Shown here piece by piece: positions 8,023-15,682 of a stretch of 17,577 nt of DNA; position 1 is the stretch's first letter, and every line of letters begins with the position of its first letter. Both the position numbers and the translations under genes were made by a program. The stretch lies in contig WRJY01000322.1 of assembly GCA_009778355.1 (NCBI GenBank), positions 1 through 17,577 on the forward strand. Direction: 5' to 3'. A model generated the notes under the pieces. It ran no database searches. It was not told the DNA's origin and worked only from the letters and a program-made list of their open reading frames with translations. This DNA comes from Desulfovibrionaceae bacterium (GTDB taxonomy: Bacteria; Pseudomonadota; Gammaproteobacteria; Burkholderiales; Burkholderiaceae_C).

Positions 8023-8903
8023 GTAAGGCTCTCGATCTCCAGGGAACATAGATTCCAGGCGGGGTAGGTGACTTCGATGGAAAAGTCGCGGTAGTAGCCG
8101 TAGATCGTCATCGGGCTGTAGTCGCCGCTGCCCGGCATACCCAGCCACACGCAGGGCGTGGCGCGGACGGCTTCCAGCGCGCGCTGTACCGCCGGGTAGC
8201 GGCTGCGCGGCTGCTCGAGCATCACGTTCAGGCGGCGCGAGAAGCGCCCGCGCTCAAACGTCTGGATGCCGTCGGCGCTGATGTTCTTTCGGCTGTAGTC
8301 GATGATCGACGTGGCCGCGCCCCACTGCGCGCCGCCCAGATCGAACGTGTTGCCCGCCACCACGGCGGCGCAGGCGGCCGGGCCGGTGACCGTGATCTCC
8401 AGCCTGCTGCCGCTCGAGGGCGCCAGCGCTGTAAAAACCACGTCGGTGACCTGCTCGGGCTCGGCGAAGAAATACCCGTACCAGTCCGCCGGATCGGCGC
8501 GCAGCGGGCGATCGAAAGTTGACAGCACGGCGCCCTCTGCGCTGCGCTGTGTGAGCCGGATGCGCGAGCCGATCAGCCCAAAAAACGCCACGGCGTTGAT
8601 GCGGCCCGGGATCGTGATGGAGGCGAGCAAATCGCCCTCGGTAACGGTGGATGCGCCGATGCCGCCATCAAACATCGACCAGCGGTTGGACGGCGCGGCG
8701 GCCATCCAGTACAGCGGCTCGGCGGGCGGGTATTTGCCCAGCGCCGGGGCCTGCACGCATTCATACGTTTTGCCCGTGGCCTCCAGGTACACGCGCTGGC
8801 CCAGCGCGTAGCTGGCCGTGGCGGCATACGCCGGGTCGGCCGCGCCGGCGTTGCTGGCCGTGACCATGCCGGGCGTGATTGTGACGGGGCGGATCAGCAG
8901 CAC
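8019..8903 (-). CDS. Phage tail-associated protein with carbohydrate-binding-like segment
   Basis: A 294-residue protein. The N-terminus (LIRPVTITPGMVTASN) and the segment YALGQRVYLEATGKTYECV (33-51) match a family found after tape measure genes in siphophage-like tails; the second segment resembles chitin/carbohydrate-binding type 5/12 modules with their W/Y-rich pattern. The C-terminal half is beta-rich and ends in SLEIESLT. It starts with GTG at 8903, 10 bases inside the tape measure end, supported by AGGAGG 7 bases upstream; an internal ATG at 8867 would remove the conserved N-terminus. A tail-tip component is the likely role. Confidence 0.65.
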   Translation of the reverse strand: MLLIRPVTITPGMVTASNAGAADPAYAATASYALGQRVYLEATGKTYECVQAPALGKYPPAEPLYWMAAAPSNRWSMFDGGIGASTVTEGDLLASITIPGRINAVAFFGLIGSRIRLTQRSAEGAVLSTFDRPLRADPADWYGYFFAEPEQVTDVVFTALAPSSGSRLEITVTGPAACAAVVAGNTFDLGGAQWGAATSIIDYSRKNISADGIQTFERGRFSRRLNVMLEQPRSRYPAVQRALEAVRATPCVWLGMPGSGDYSPMTIYGYYRDFSIEVTYPAWNLCSLEIESLT

Positions 8904-11146
8904 CGGGCGGCCTCCTGCACGGCCACGTCCAGCCGCTGGCCGCCGGCGTTGCGCACGGGCAGGCCGTCCTCGGCAATGCGATCGAGCAGACGCCGCGTGC
9001 GGCCCGTGTTGGCCGCGGTGGCGCCGGCATCGGCGCGGCGCTCGGCGCGCAACTGTGCCAGCTCGCGGCGCAACTGCTGCAGCTCGTGCAAGATGGCCGC
9101 ATCGCCGCCCAGCGCCGACAGCAGGCGCTGCGTTTGCGCGGCGCTGAAATAGCGCGCCGGCCCGGTCACTTCCAGCTCCGGGCCGTGCTCGCCGACCAGG
9201 CGCAGGCCGCCGCCGTGCAGGCCGCCCGCGGCGAACGCGGGCACGGCCTTGCCTTGCAGCGCGGCAATCACGGCGCGCAGCCCGTCGCGGGTGGTGTCGG
9301 TGCCGGCCTTGATGGCCTCCGCCAGAATCTGCTCCGAGGTCTTGGCGCCGGCCTCCAGCGCCGCCAGCGTGCTGTCGATCTGGCCCAGCAGGCCCAGGCT
9401 GTCTTGCTGGTAGCTGGCCGGCGCGCCGGCGTCCAGGCGGCCCGCAATGGCCTCGGCGCGGGCCAGCAGGGTATTGACCAGGCTGGCGTACCCGGCCCCG
9501 CCCAGCCCCGCATCCTGCGCCTTTTGCAGCAGCGGGCCCAGCAGCGCGGCCATTTCGTCGCCGTAGCCGGCCAGCGTCTGGCCCGTGGTGGACATGGCCA
9601 TGCTGTAGGCCACGTTGTAGCGCTCTTGCAGGACGGCAAATTGCGCCGCCGTGTCCAACTGGCCGAAACGGATGTCTTGCACAGTTTGGCGCAGGCCGCT
9701 GGCCGACGTGTTCATGGTCTGCGCGAGCTGGGCCTGCGACTGGTAGTAGGCCACGGTCTCCTCGCGCAGCTTGCCCAGGCTGGCCACGGCCTTGGCGCCG
9801 TCGAGGCTGTACTTTTGCAGAGCGGCCACGTAGTCCAGTTGCGCCTTCTGCGCGTTGCCGGCGGCCGCGGTCTGCGCCGCGCGCGCCGTGGCCAGGTCCT
9901 TCTCTGCCGCCGTGGCCTTGGCGGCCAGATCGGCAGCCTGCGCGCGCAAAGTCCGGGCCTTGGCCTGATTGGCGGCTTCATCGGCGGTTGATTTGTTGTA
10001 GGCCGCCAGCATGTTGAGGTAATTGGACGTGCTGACCAGGTCAGGGCGCAGGCCGGAGGCGCTCAGGCGCGTGAGCTGATCGGCGAAGGCCTGAATGTCC
10101 GCCGTGGGCAGCCTGGCCAGCTTGGAGAGCATGCTGGCCTGGGTGTCCTCGTAGGTTGCCAGAGCGGCCAGGCTGGCGGGCACGGTCTCGCCCTTGATGC
10201 CGTTCTGCACATTGCCATGGCGCAGGTAGGTCGCCACCAGGTTGCGGGCGGCGTTGCCGCGCGCGGCCTCCAATGCGGCGGCGCTGTCCAGATAGCCCTG
10301 CCCGGTGTTGCCGCTGGCGGCCTTGGCCGCGGCCAGCGCCGCCTCTTTGGCGGCAACGCCGGCATCGGCCTTGGCCAGGGCCGTCTGCGCGGCGGCAATG
10401 CCGCCCTGGCCGGGCAGCGCCGTGGTTTGCGCGGCGATCTGTGCGCTTATTTGATCGGGCGTCATGACGGCGGGGCCAATGATGCCGATGGCCGCCTCGC
10501 GCACGGCAATGCGCTCGCCGGCAATGGCGCCCAACTCGTCGCTGATGCGCTGGCCGATCAGGGCAAACGCGCTGGTAATCGACGCCACCCAGGTGCTGGT
10601 GTCCAAGCCCTGCAAGGCTTTTGCCAGGCCGCCGATGTTCAGCACCGTGCCCGATGCCGCCGCTTGCAGATCGAACATCTCGCCCTCGAGGCCCAGCGCC
10701 GCCTGCTGCGCCGCCGTGAGCTGGGCGGCGGCGGCCAGGCCGGCCTCGCCCACGCCGCCTGCCGCGCCGCCAAAGCGCAGCACGCCGCTGGACGCATCGC
10801 CCAGGATTTTGTTGATGACAGAAAAAGACCCGCCCAGGGCCTGGGCCTGGCTGGCCGCGCCGGCCATGGCGTCGCGGGCGATTTGCATCCCCGGCGCCAC
10901 GGCTGCCGCGCGGGTGTAGGTGGCAATCAGATCGCCGGCGGCGGCGCGGGCCAACTCGTCGAGCATCTGGGCCGCCTGATCGAACTGCGGCGCAAGGGCC
11001 AGCAGCGCGGCGTAAGCCCGGCGGCCAGCGTCGGTCATCAAATCCTGCGCCTCCAGCAGGGCGGCAAACTCCCCGCGCGTGGCCGCGCGCTCCTGCTCTT
11101 TCAGCAGGCTTCCCTCGTAAAACCACCCCAGAAGCGCCCGGCGCAC
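8894..11146 (-). CDS. Phage tail tape measure protein, 5'-truncated
   Basis: A 750-residue remainder of a tail length tape measure protein. Evidence: very long Ala-rich helical and coiled-coil sequence, the block FRAL-like GEFAALLEAQDLMT near the start, and the conserved C-terminal motif FAAGGLHGGGLRLVGEHG followed by PELEVTGPARYFSA. Tape measures of this type usually have a long N-terminal coiled-coil and membrane-active region, which is missing. The open frame begins at a GTG (11146) just after a TAG near 11153, with no Shine-Dalgarno, and recognisable phage sequence begins around FYEGSLLKEQERA. I infer a rearrangement breakpoint at about 11110-11155. The downstream gene start overlaps its end by 10 bases. 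Confidence 0.8.
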   Translation of the reverse strand: MRRALLGWFYEGSLLKEQERAATRGEFAALLEAQDLMTDAGRRAYAALLALAPQFDQAAQMLDELARAAAGDLIATYTRAAAVAPGMQIARDAMAGAASQAQALGGSFSVINKILGDASSGVLRFGGAAGGVGEAGLAAAAQLTAAQQAALGLEGEMFDLQAAASGTVLNIGGLAKALQGLDTSTWVASITSAFALIGQRISDELGAIAGERIAVREAAIGIIGPAVMTPDQISAQIAAQTTALPGQGGIAAAQTALAKADAGVAAKEAALAAAKAASGNTGQGYLDSAAALEAARGNAARNLVATYLRHGNVQNGIKGETVPASLAALATYEDTQASMLSKLARLPTADIQAFADQLTRLSASGLRPDLVSTSNYLNMLAAYNKSTADEAANQAKARTLRAQAADLAAKATAAEKDLATARAAQTAAAGNAQKAQLDYVAALQKYSLDGAKAVASLGKLREETVAYYQSQAQLAQTMNTSASGLRQTVQDIRFGQLDTAAQFAVLQERYNVAYSMAMSTTGQTLAGYGDEMAALLGPLLQKAQDAGLGGAGYASLVNTLLARAEAIAGRLDAGAPASYQQDSLGLLGQIDSTLAALEAGAKTSEQILAEAIKAGTDTTRDGLRAVIAALQGKAVPAFAAGGLHGGGLRLVGEHGPELEVTGPARYFSAAQTQRLLSALGGDAAILHELQQLRRELAQLRAERRADAGATAANTGRTRRLLDRIAEDGLPVRNAGGQRLDVAVQEAARCC

Positions 11147-11351
11147 TTCGCCCTACGATGTGCCCGTCCAAGCCCAAACCCCGCCCAAACCAGCCAATCC
11201 GCCGCCCCAGCCCGCCCATTCCGTGCCAAATCCCCCGTCAACGCCAGCGCGCCCGAAATCCCCCCGTAACCCGCGCCAGTCCTAGCGATGCGCCGTTTTC
11301 CCCGATGGCCCGGTTGGTGCCAAAACGATCACCTCCCCACATACGATCTCA

Positions 11352-11383
11352 GCGGGCCTGCTGAAATCATAAACAGGCTCCAA
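11352..11383 (+). repeat. Dispersed 32-bp repeat, copy 2
   Basis: Matches 203-234 at 28 of 32 positions in the same orientation, sharing the segment TAAACAGGCTC. Its left part is embedded in an imperfect 24-base palindrome (11345-11368). It lies about 200 bases from the truncated end of the prophage. Unlike copy 1 it is not preceded by the long nested hairpin. Confidence 0.65.
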
Positions 11384-11485
11384 GTCCATTCTCATCGCGC
11401 TGAGCCGCTGGCGGTCACGCGGCTGGCGCGAGAGGCGGCGCGAGCGAACATGAATATCCCGCAATCAGCGCCCGCTCAAGTTTCA

Positions 11486-11513
11486 TTGCTACACTATTTG
11501 TAAAACCTATGCA
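11486..11513 (+). promoter_or_regulatory. Possible promoter of the Bug-family gene
   Basis: TTGCTA (11486-11491) and TATGCA (11508-11513) are separated by 16 bases, in an AT-richer patch 88 bases before the start codon. Only a moderate match to sigma-70 boxes. Confidence 0.3.
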
Positions 11514-11600
11514 GGCATTGCCAATCCGAATCGGCGCGCGATTGCCTTGCTCGCAATGGTAAATTTTCAGGTTTCACTTTCTCATCAGGAGGCAAGCAAC

Positions 11601-12593
11601 ATGCAACACCCATCTCTTTCTCGCCGCAAGGTTCTTGCCACGGGCCTGGCCGGCATCGGCACGCTCGGCCTGCCCCAATGGTCGTTGGCGGCCAGCCAGT
11701 ACCCCAGCAAGCCGGTGCGCGTCATCGTGCCGTTTACCGCCGGCGGCACGACCGACGTGGTGGCGCGCACGGTGCTGATCAAAATGGGCGAGCAGATGGG
11801 CGCGTCCTTCATCATCGACAACAAGGGCGGCGCCAACGGCATCATCGGCACGGAACAGGTGGCGCGCGCCGCGCCCGATGGCTACACGCTGCTGTTCAAC
11901 TCCGCGGGCGCGCAAACGCTCAGCCCGGTGATCTACAAGGCCAACTACGAGGCGCTCGGCAGCTTCGAGCCGATCGGCATGGCCTGCAACCTCGGTTTCA
12001 TACTGATTGCCCGCAAGGACCTGCCGGCCAACAACGTGCAGGAACTGATCGCGCTGGCCAAGAAAGGCGGCAAACCCCTCACCGCCTCGTCGGGCAGCAG
12101 CATGATCGTTTTGATTACCGAGCAATTCAAGCGCGTCGCCGGCGCGCCCGACATCATCAACGTGCAGTACAAGGGCACCAGCCCGCAAATGCAGGCGGTG
12201 GTGGCCGGCGAGGTGGATTTCTCGTTCGACTCGTTCGTCTCCGTGGAAATGATCAAGTCCGGCAAGGTCAAGGCGCTCGGCGTGGTGATGGCCCAGCGCG
12301 CCGAATTGTTCCCGCAAGTGCCGACGATGAAGGAGCAAGGCGTTCCGGACATGGAGTTCACCACCTGGGCCGGTATGCTGGCGCCCAAGGGCACGCCCAG
12401 GGCCATCGTGGACATGCTCGCCGCCCAACTGGAAAAAACCGTGCAAAACCCGGACGTGATCGCCAAGCTCAAGGCCAACAATTTCATCCCGGACTCCACC
12501 TCGCGCGAGCTGTTCGGCAAGCAGATCCAGTCCGAAACCGAACGCTGGCAGCGGATCGTCAAAGAGATCAACTTCAAGCTGGAAGGAACCTGA
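11601..12593 (+). CDS. Bug-family (TctC-type) periplasmic solute-binding protein
   Basis: A 330-residue member of the tripartite tricarboxylate transporter receptor family, greatly expanded in Burkholderiales. It would bind a small carboxylate or similar ligand in the periplasm; the ligand is unknown. After a signal region with a twin-arginine-like motif SRRKVL (7-12) and hydrophobic ATGLAGIGTLGLP, the mature protein starts near SQYPSKPVRVIVPF, the family hallmark, continuing GGTTDVVAR, with IDNKGGANGIIG and APDGYTLL further on. The ATG at 11601 is fixed by AGGAGG 8 bases upstream; an in-frame extension to 11547 has none. No TctA/TctB membrane genes are adjacent, so it is an orphan receptor, as is common. 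Confidence 0.92.
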   Translation: MQHPSLSRRKVLATGLAGIGTLGLPQWSLAASQYPSKPVRVIVPFTAGGTTDVVARTVLIKMGEQMGASFIIDNKGGANGIIGTEQVARAAPDGYTLLFNSAGAQTLSPVIYKANYEALGSFEPIGMACNLGFILIARKDLPANNVQELIALAKKGGKPLTASSGSSMIVLITEQFKRVAGAPDIINVQYKGTSPQMQAVVAGEVDFSFDSFVSVEMIKSGKVKALGVVMAQRAELFPQVPTMKEQGVPDMEFTTWAGMLAPKGTPRAIVDMLAAQLEKTVQNPDVIAKLKANNFIPDSTSRELFGKQIQSETERWQRIVKEINFKLEGT

Positions 12594-12639
12594 GCCGTCG
12601 CGGCGCGCGGTACCATCGCGGCTGCTTGTTTGAACCCGT

Positions 12640-13356
12640 ATGCCCCCTACCCTCTTGCGCCACGGCCTGATCGCGGCGGCGGTCCTGATGCTGACCGCCT
12701 GCACGGGCTTGATGCGCCACCCGCAGCCGCTGCCGCTGCTCGACTACCAGCCCGAATCGTTCGACGCCAGCGCCTTTTCGCGCCATTACGCGGCGCGGCC
12801 CGCGCGCACCTGCGAAGCGGCCCGGCGCGCGCTGCTCAGTCAGGGCTACGTTCTCGCCGCCACGGCGGCGGACCAGGTCACGGCGCGCAAGTACTTCCAG
12901 CCCGACGTGGAGCACCACGTGCAACTGGAGTTCAAGATCGTCTGCGCGCCCGAAGCCGGCGACAGCAGCGCCAGTATGGCCTTTGCCAGCGGCCTGAAAG
13001 ACCAGTACGTGATCCGCAAGGCCAAGGAATCGGCCTCGGTCGGCGTGGGCGGCATCGGCTCGCTGTCGCTGCCCATCGAGGGCGGCATGGACGCCCTGGT
13101 CAAAGTGTCCAGCGAAACCGTGACCAACCGCGCGCTGTACGAGCGGCTGTTCGACCTGGTGAGCGAGCACCTGAGCCAAGCGGTGGAGCCGCCCGCGTCC
13201 GAACCGGCGGCGCCGCCCGCGGCAGCGGCCTTGCCGCAACCGACCATCATCCTGCTGCACAGCGCCGCCCTGCCCCCGCCGATGGCGGCTGCAGCGGCGT
13301 CAGCGCCGCAACCTGCCGCGTCAACGCCTGAACCGGCCGCGTCCGCCGCCGAATGA
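12640..13356 (+). CDS. Putative lipoprotein, DUF2242-like
   Basis: A 238-residue protein with a lipoprotein signal: hydrophobic LIAAAVLMLTAC with lipobox LTAC, acylated Cys at residue 21. The mature part carries FSRHYAARPARTCEAARRAL and GYVLAATAADQVTARKYFQP, typical of DUF2242 proteins of Betaproteobacteria, which have no assigned function. From about residue 183 the sequence is a low-complexity Ala/Pro tail that could span the periplasm or be disordered. It starts 46 bases after the Bug gene, possibly co-transcribed. No clear Shine-Dalgarno precedes the ATG. Confidence 0.8.
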   Translation: MPPTLLRHGLIAAAVLMLTACTGLMRHPQPLPLLDYQPESFDASAFSRHYAARPARTCEAARRALLSQGYVLAATAADQVTARKYFQPDVEHHVQLEFKIVCAPEAGDSSASMAFASGLKDQYVIRKAKESASVGVGGIGSLSLPIEGGMDALVKVSSETVTNRALYERLFDLVSEHLSQAVEPPASEPAAPPAAAALPQPTIILLHSAALPPPMAAAAASAPQPAASTPEPAASAAE

Positions 13357-13434
13357 CCCGGGGTCGCCTCAGAAAAAAATCGCACGCCAAGCCGGTTGCA
13401 GCGGTCGTCGAGCGCATATCCCCCCGTATGCCGG

Positions 13435-14400
13435 TCAGCGCGATTCTCTGGAATCAGACGCTGACTCAGCCCGGTTGACAGATTCAGGTCTGGTCACCCA
13501 CCACGCCGACACCACGATCAGCAAGCCGCCGATCCAGCCCTGCAGTGCCATCTGCTCGCCCATCCACAATACCGCGATCAGCGCACCCCATATAGGCTCG
13601 CTGCCCATGAGCAAGGCCACGCGCGAGGGGCTGGTGCGCGATGCCGCGTAGTTCTGCACGAAGAATGCAAACAAGGTACAGCACAACACCAGGAAAGCCA
13701 TGGTCCACCAGAATGACGCACTGCGTGGCAGCGGTGGCCACGCGGTACCGCTGACGGCCAGCATCAAAATCGTCGACCCCAGCGTCATCATGCCCATCTG
13801 CACTGCCGTTACCGTGAGCGCGGGAAGTCCGTGCAGTTGGCCCTGGCGGCGCGTCAGGCAGACCATGACGCCGCGCAGGAAGGCCGCGAGAACCATCAGG
13901 GCGTCGCCCCATGTCAAGCTGGCCGACCCGCCATGCTGGAATGCCAATAGACCGGCTCCCAGCAAAGACGCCACAGCAGCAGCCAGGACCACGCCGGTGG
14001 GCTTGGTCTTGAGCAACCACCACTCGCACAACGGGGTAAAGGCCACGCACAGGCTGATCAGGAATGCCGCGTTGGAGGCTGTGGTCAGCGACACGCCGAA
14101 GGTCTCGCTGACGAATACGGCCAGCAGGAGGATGCCCAGCATGGATGCCCCGGCCAGTGCTGCTGGCCACGACGCCGCCGAAAGCCCGCGCAGCGCGGGC
14201 AGCAAGATCAAAAAAGTCAGACCAAAGCGCAGAACCAGGAATTGCAGCACAGGCATCTGCACGGTGGCGAGTTTGGCCGCACTGTAGCTGCCGCCCCAGA
14301 TCACTGCGACCAGAAGTAACAGGTCTTCGACCAAGCCGGGCAACGGCCAAGCCTTGGGCGACCCTTTCGAATCCGCAGCGGTGGATGAGGTATTACTCAT
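13435..14400 (-). CDS. EamA/DMT-family transporter
   Basis: A 321-residue inner-membrane protein with about ten hydrophobic helices in two EamA repeats. The first repeat begins LLLLVAVIWGGSYSAAKLA (28-46), the typical W-G-x-x-Y/F-x-x-x-K signature, and has FLVLRFGLTFLILLP. The second ends with VALLMGSEPIWGALIAVLW. The family exports metabolites or amino acids; the substrate cannot be predicted. The ATG at 14400 overlaps the end of a 20-codon upstream frame (stop 14395-14393), and another short frame stops at 14404, so translation may be coupled to a leader. Preceded on the same strand by vapC; convergent with the lipoprotein gene. Confidence 0.88.
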   Translation of the reverse strand: MSNTSSTAADSKGSPKAWPLPGLVEDLLLLVAVIWGGSYSAAKLATVQMPVLQFLVLRFGLTFLILLPALRGLSAASWPAALAGASMLGILLLAVFVSETFGVSLTTASNAAFLISLCVAFTPLCEWWLLKTKPTGVVLAAAVASLLGAGLLAFQHGGSASLTWGDALMVLAAFLRGVMVCLTRRQGQLHGLPALTVTAVQMGMMTLGSTILMLAVSGTAWPPLPRSASFWWTMAFLVLCCTLFAFFVQNYAASRTSPSRVALLMGSEPIWGALIAVLWMGEQMALQGWIGGLLIVVSAWWVTRPESVNRAESASDSRESR

Positions 14401-14455
14401 GCACTACTTTGGTGGAAGCCAAGTCTTCGAAGCTGCGAATCTTTCGTGTTGACAT
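14393..14455 (-). CDS. Possible 20-residue leader peptide upstream of the DMT gene
   Basis: A short frame begins with ATG at 14455 (peptide MSTRKIRSFEDL...) and ends in TAA overlapping the transporter start by 8 bases. AGGGAG lies 8 bases before its ATG, a better ribosome site than the transporter's own. A second frame of 26 codons (14484-14404) with GGAGG 5 bases before its ATG overlaps it and stops 3 bases before the transporter ATG. Either could be a coupling leader peptide; both could be chance, or the tail of a decayed gene. No homology recognised. Confidence 0.35.
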   Translation of the reverse strand: MSTRKIRSFEDLASTKVVHE

Positions 14456-14525
14456 GCCCCGTACTCCCTGAATGTCGTTGGCATGACCGCCTCCAGAACA
14501 GCCAGCCCAGCAAACTGTCCCATGG

Positions 14526-14924
14526 TCAAGGCGTGCGGATCGCCATGTCCGGCCAGTGCTTGCGTGCGCGCTTGACGAAGCGAGCATCGAAGCTGGCGAA
14601 GCCTTCATCGGCTTGCTGGCTGGCGGCGGCCAGATGCAGCGCATCGGCGAAGTCCAGGCCAGCGGACAGCGCCTCGATGGCCGATTGAATACCGTGCGGG
14701 TCTTCGCAGCGCACACCGGGCAGGCGGGTCAAGCTTCCAAGCGCCTGCGTGATCTCGTGAGCGGCAAAGTCAAAGGCGCTGCGCAGTACCCATTCGGTTT
14801 CCAGCAGCACCGTTTTCGACAGCCAGATGGTGTGCTGGCGAAACAAGGCAACGGCCCGTTTGTGCTGGACCGGGTCGTCAGCAGCAAGGAAGCGGACGAC
14901 GACGTTAGTATCGACCGCGAGCAT
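14526..14924 (-). CDS. vapC: VapC-family PIN-domain toxin (ribonuclease)
   Basis: A 132-residue PIN-domain protein, the toxin of a VapBC module; such enzymes cleave RNA using magnesium held by acidic residues. The acidic set is visible: Asp5 in AVDTNVVVRFL, Glu42 in LLETEWVL, Asp94 in DFADALHLA and Asp113 in SFDARF. The length is typical. The ATG at 14924 lies 20 bases inside the antitoxin end, the usual overlap for these pairs; the same frame is open upstream to 15260 but that is antitoxin antisense-frame noise. The transporter gene follows downstream on the same strand. Confidence 0.9.
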   Translation of the reverse strand: MLAVDTNVVVRFLAADDPVQHKRAVALFRQHTIWLSKTVLLETEWVLRSAFDFAAHEITQALGSLTRLPGVRCEDPHGIQSAIEALSAGLDFADALHLAAASQQADEGFASFDARFVKRARKHWPDMAIRTP

Positions 14925-15180
14925 GGCGCGCCTTGACTTCCTTGGCGATGGCGGCATCCATTTGCGCCAGGCTGACCCGGCGTTTGGTCTTGAGGCAGCC
15001 GGCCACGTCCTCGATCCGGCTTTCCTCCTGTTGCTGGCGCAGTTTGAGCAGGATGCCTTCAGCAGTTTCCTGCACCTGGAACTCGGTGCCGGCCTTCCAT
15101 TGGCGCGCATGGCGGATGCTGCTGGGCAGCACGATCTGCCCCTTGCTGGAAAGGCGCGTGGTAGGGACTGGGGGCTGCAT
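14905..15180 (-). CDS. vapB: VapB-type antitoxin, AbrB/SpoVT fold
   Basis: A 91-residue protein with an N-terminal AbrB/SpoVT DNA-binding domain (TTRLSSKGQIVLPSSIR, then WKAGTEFQVQE) and a C-terminal tail rich in charged residues (about 50-91) that would occupy the PIN toxin. The ATG at 15180 (MQPPVPTTRL) is chosen by domain position; AAGGCC lies about 10 bases upstream. The 3' end overlaps vapC by 20 bases. Upstream, a TAAAAT hexamer near 15216-15221 on the minus strand may be the -10 box. Adjacent to an IS remnant. Confidence 0.87.
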   Translation of the reverse strand: MQPPVPTTRLSSKGQIVLPSSIRHARQWKAGTEFQVQETAEGILLKLRQQQEESRIEDVAGCLKTKRRVSLAQMDAAIAKEVKARHARGRY

Positions 15181-15313
15181 GATGGATTGGCCTTGTAAGA
15201 CGCAGGTAAGATAAATTTTAGCCCGAATATTCCACCGTAGCCCCAAAACAAGGACGGCACCGCCCTTTATGCCCGAAGATCGAGGTCTCGAATCCAGATC
15301 AAGCGAGCGGGCG

Positions 15314-15445
15314 ATGCCGAAACCAAACTGTACCGAAGAATTTGACGTTGGGCCAATGGACTTTGGCCGCTTGGGCCGGCGCGTGGTGCAGGGCCGATTC
15401 GATGGCGGCAGCATGACCAGCGATGGCGGCGTGATGCTGGCCGGT
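15314..15445 (+). pseudogene. 5' fragment of an IS1380-type transposase
   Basis: Forty-four codons starting MPKPNCTEEFDVGPMDFG and containing LGRRVVQGRFDGGSMTSDGG, the N-terminal hallmark of IS1380-group transposases. Similarity stops after VMLAG at about 15445, where unrelated sequence begins; the several-hundred-residue catalytic domain is gone. The frame happens to stay open into the acyltransferase gene. This is debris of an insertion element between vapBC and olsF. Confidence 0.75.
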
Positions 15446-15682
15446 AGTTTTAACCTTGTGATGGACAATAAAGCCCCCGGCTTGCCGGGGGATAGTTACT
15501 TTGGGTTGACAAGCGTTCTGGTGTCGCTGTTCATGGCCCGGGGCTCTATGCGCCGGGCGCGAAGCTGTCGCCAAGGACTTCGATCCGCCTGGCGCCCGCT
15601 GCCTGGCGAGGGCCGTGACATCGAAACGTCACGTTCAGCCGCTACCATCGAGGCAAAATCGAAGCACAGGAGTGTTCGTGCC
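15446..15682. other. Non-coding stretch between IS fragment and olsF-like gene
   Basis: No gene seen. It contains the strong hairpin at 15474-15491, a TTGACA hexamer (15506-15511) without a good -10 box at 17 bases (GTTCAT), and the Shine-Dalgarno of the downstream gene. It presumably holds the olsF-like promoter. Confidence 0.4.
15474..15491 (-). terminator. Strong hairpin, terminator-like on the minus strand
   Basis: CCCCCGG (15474-15480) and CCGGGGG (15485-15491) form a perfect 7-bp stem with a 4-base loop. On the minus strand it is followed by CTTTATTGT, a weak T-tract; on the plus strand no T-run follows. No minus-strand gene ends just before it, so it may be a displaced terminator carried by mobile-element debris. 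Confidence 0.45.

Larger units (their letters stand above)
3941..11150 (-). mobile_element. Mu-like prophage remnant (tail and modification end)
   Basis: A contiguous block of minus-strand phage genes: tape measure, two tail proteins, a small protein, a receptor-binding-type protein, a MazG-like protein, Com and an adenine methylase. Com next to a modification gene at one extremity is the layout of the Mu right end. The right boundary is set by the tandem repeats next to parC. The left boundary is the point near 11110-11155 where the tape measure frame loses recognisable phage sequence. No head, portal, terminase, transposase or lysis gene is present here, so the element is incomplete or split by a rearrangement. 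Confidence 0.75.
11160..11600. other. Non-coding region between prophage remnant and Bug gene
   Basis: No convincing gene. 11160-11340 is C-rich on the plus strand with no recognised coding potential. 11345-11368 is an imperfect palindrome (GATCTCAGC... / ...GCTGAAATC), overlapping the second copy of the 32-bp repeat. AGCCGC (11403-11408) pairs with GCGGCT (11419-11424). 11486-11513 holds a plausible promoter for the Bug gene. This is probably recombination-derived sequence between prophage and chromosome. Confidence 0.5.

Noticed and set aside
7066..8067. 333-residue plus-strand frame opposite the fibre-like gene, and a similar 350-residue frame at 10217-11269
   Set aside because: Antisense shadows of phage genes whose own starts have good ribosome sites and overlaps.
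11160..11300. Frameshifted continuation of the tape measure or another small phage gene on the minus strand
   Set aside because: Other frames give Gly/Arg/Trp-rich sequence without recognisable motif, start or ribosome site.
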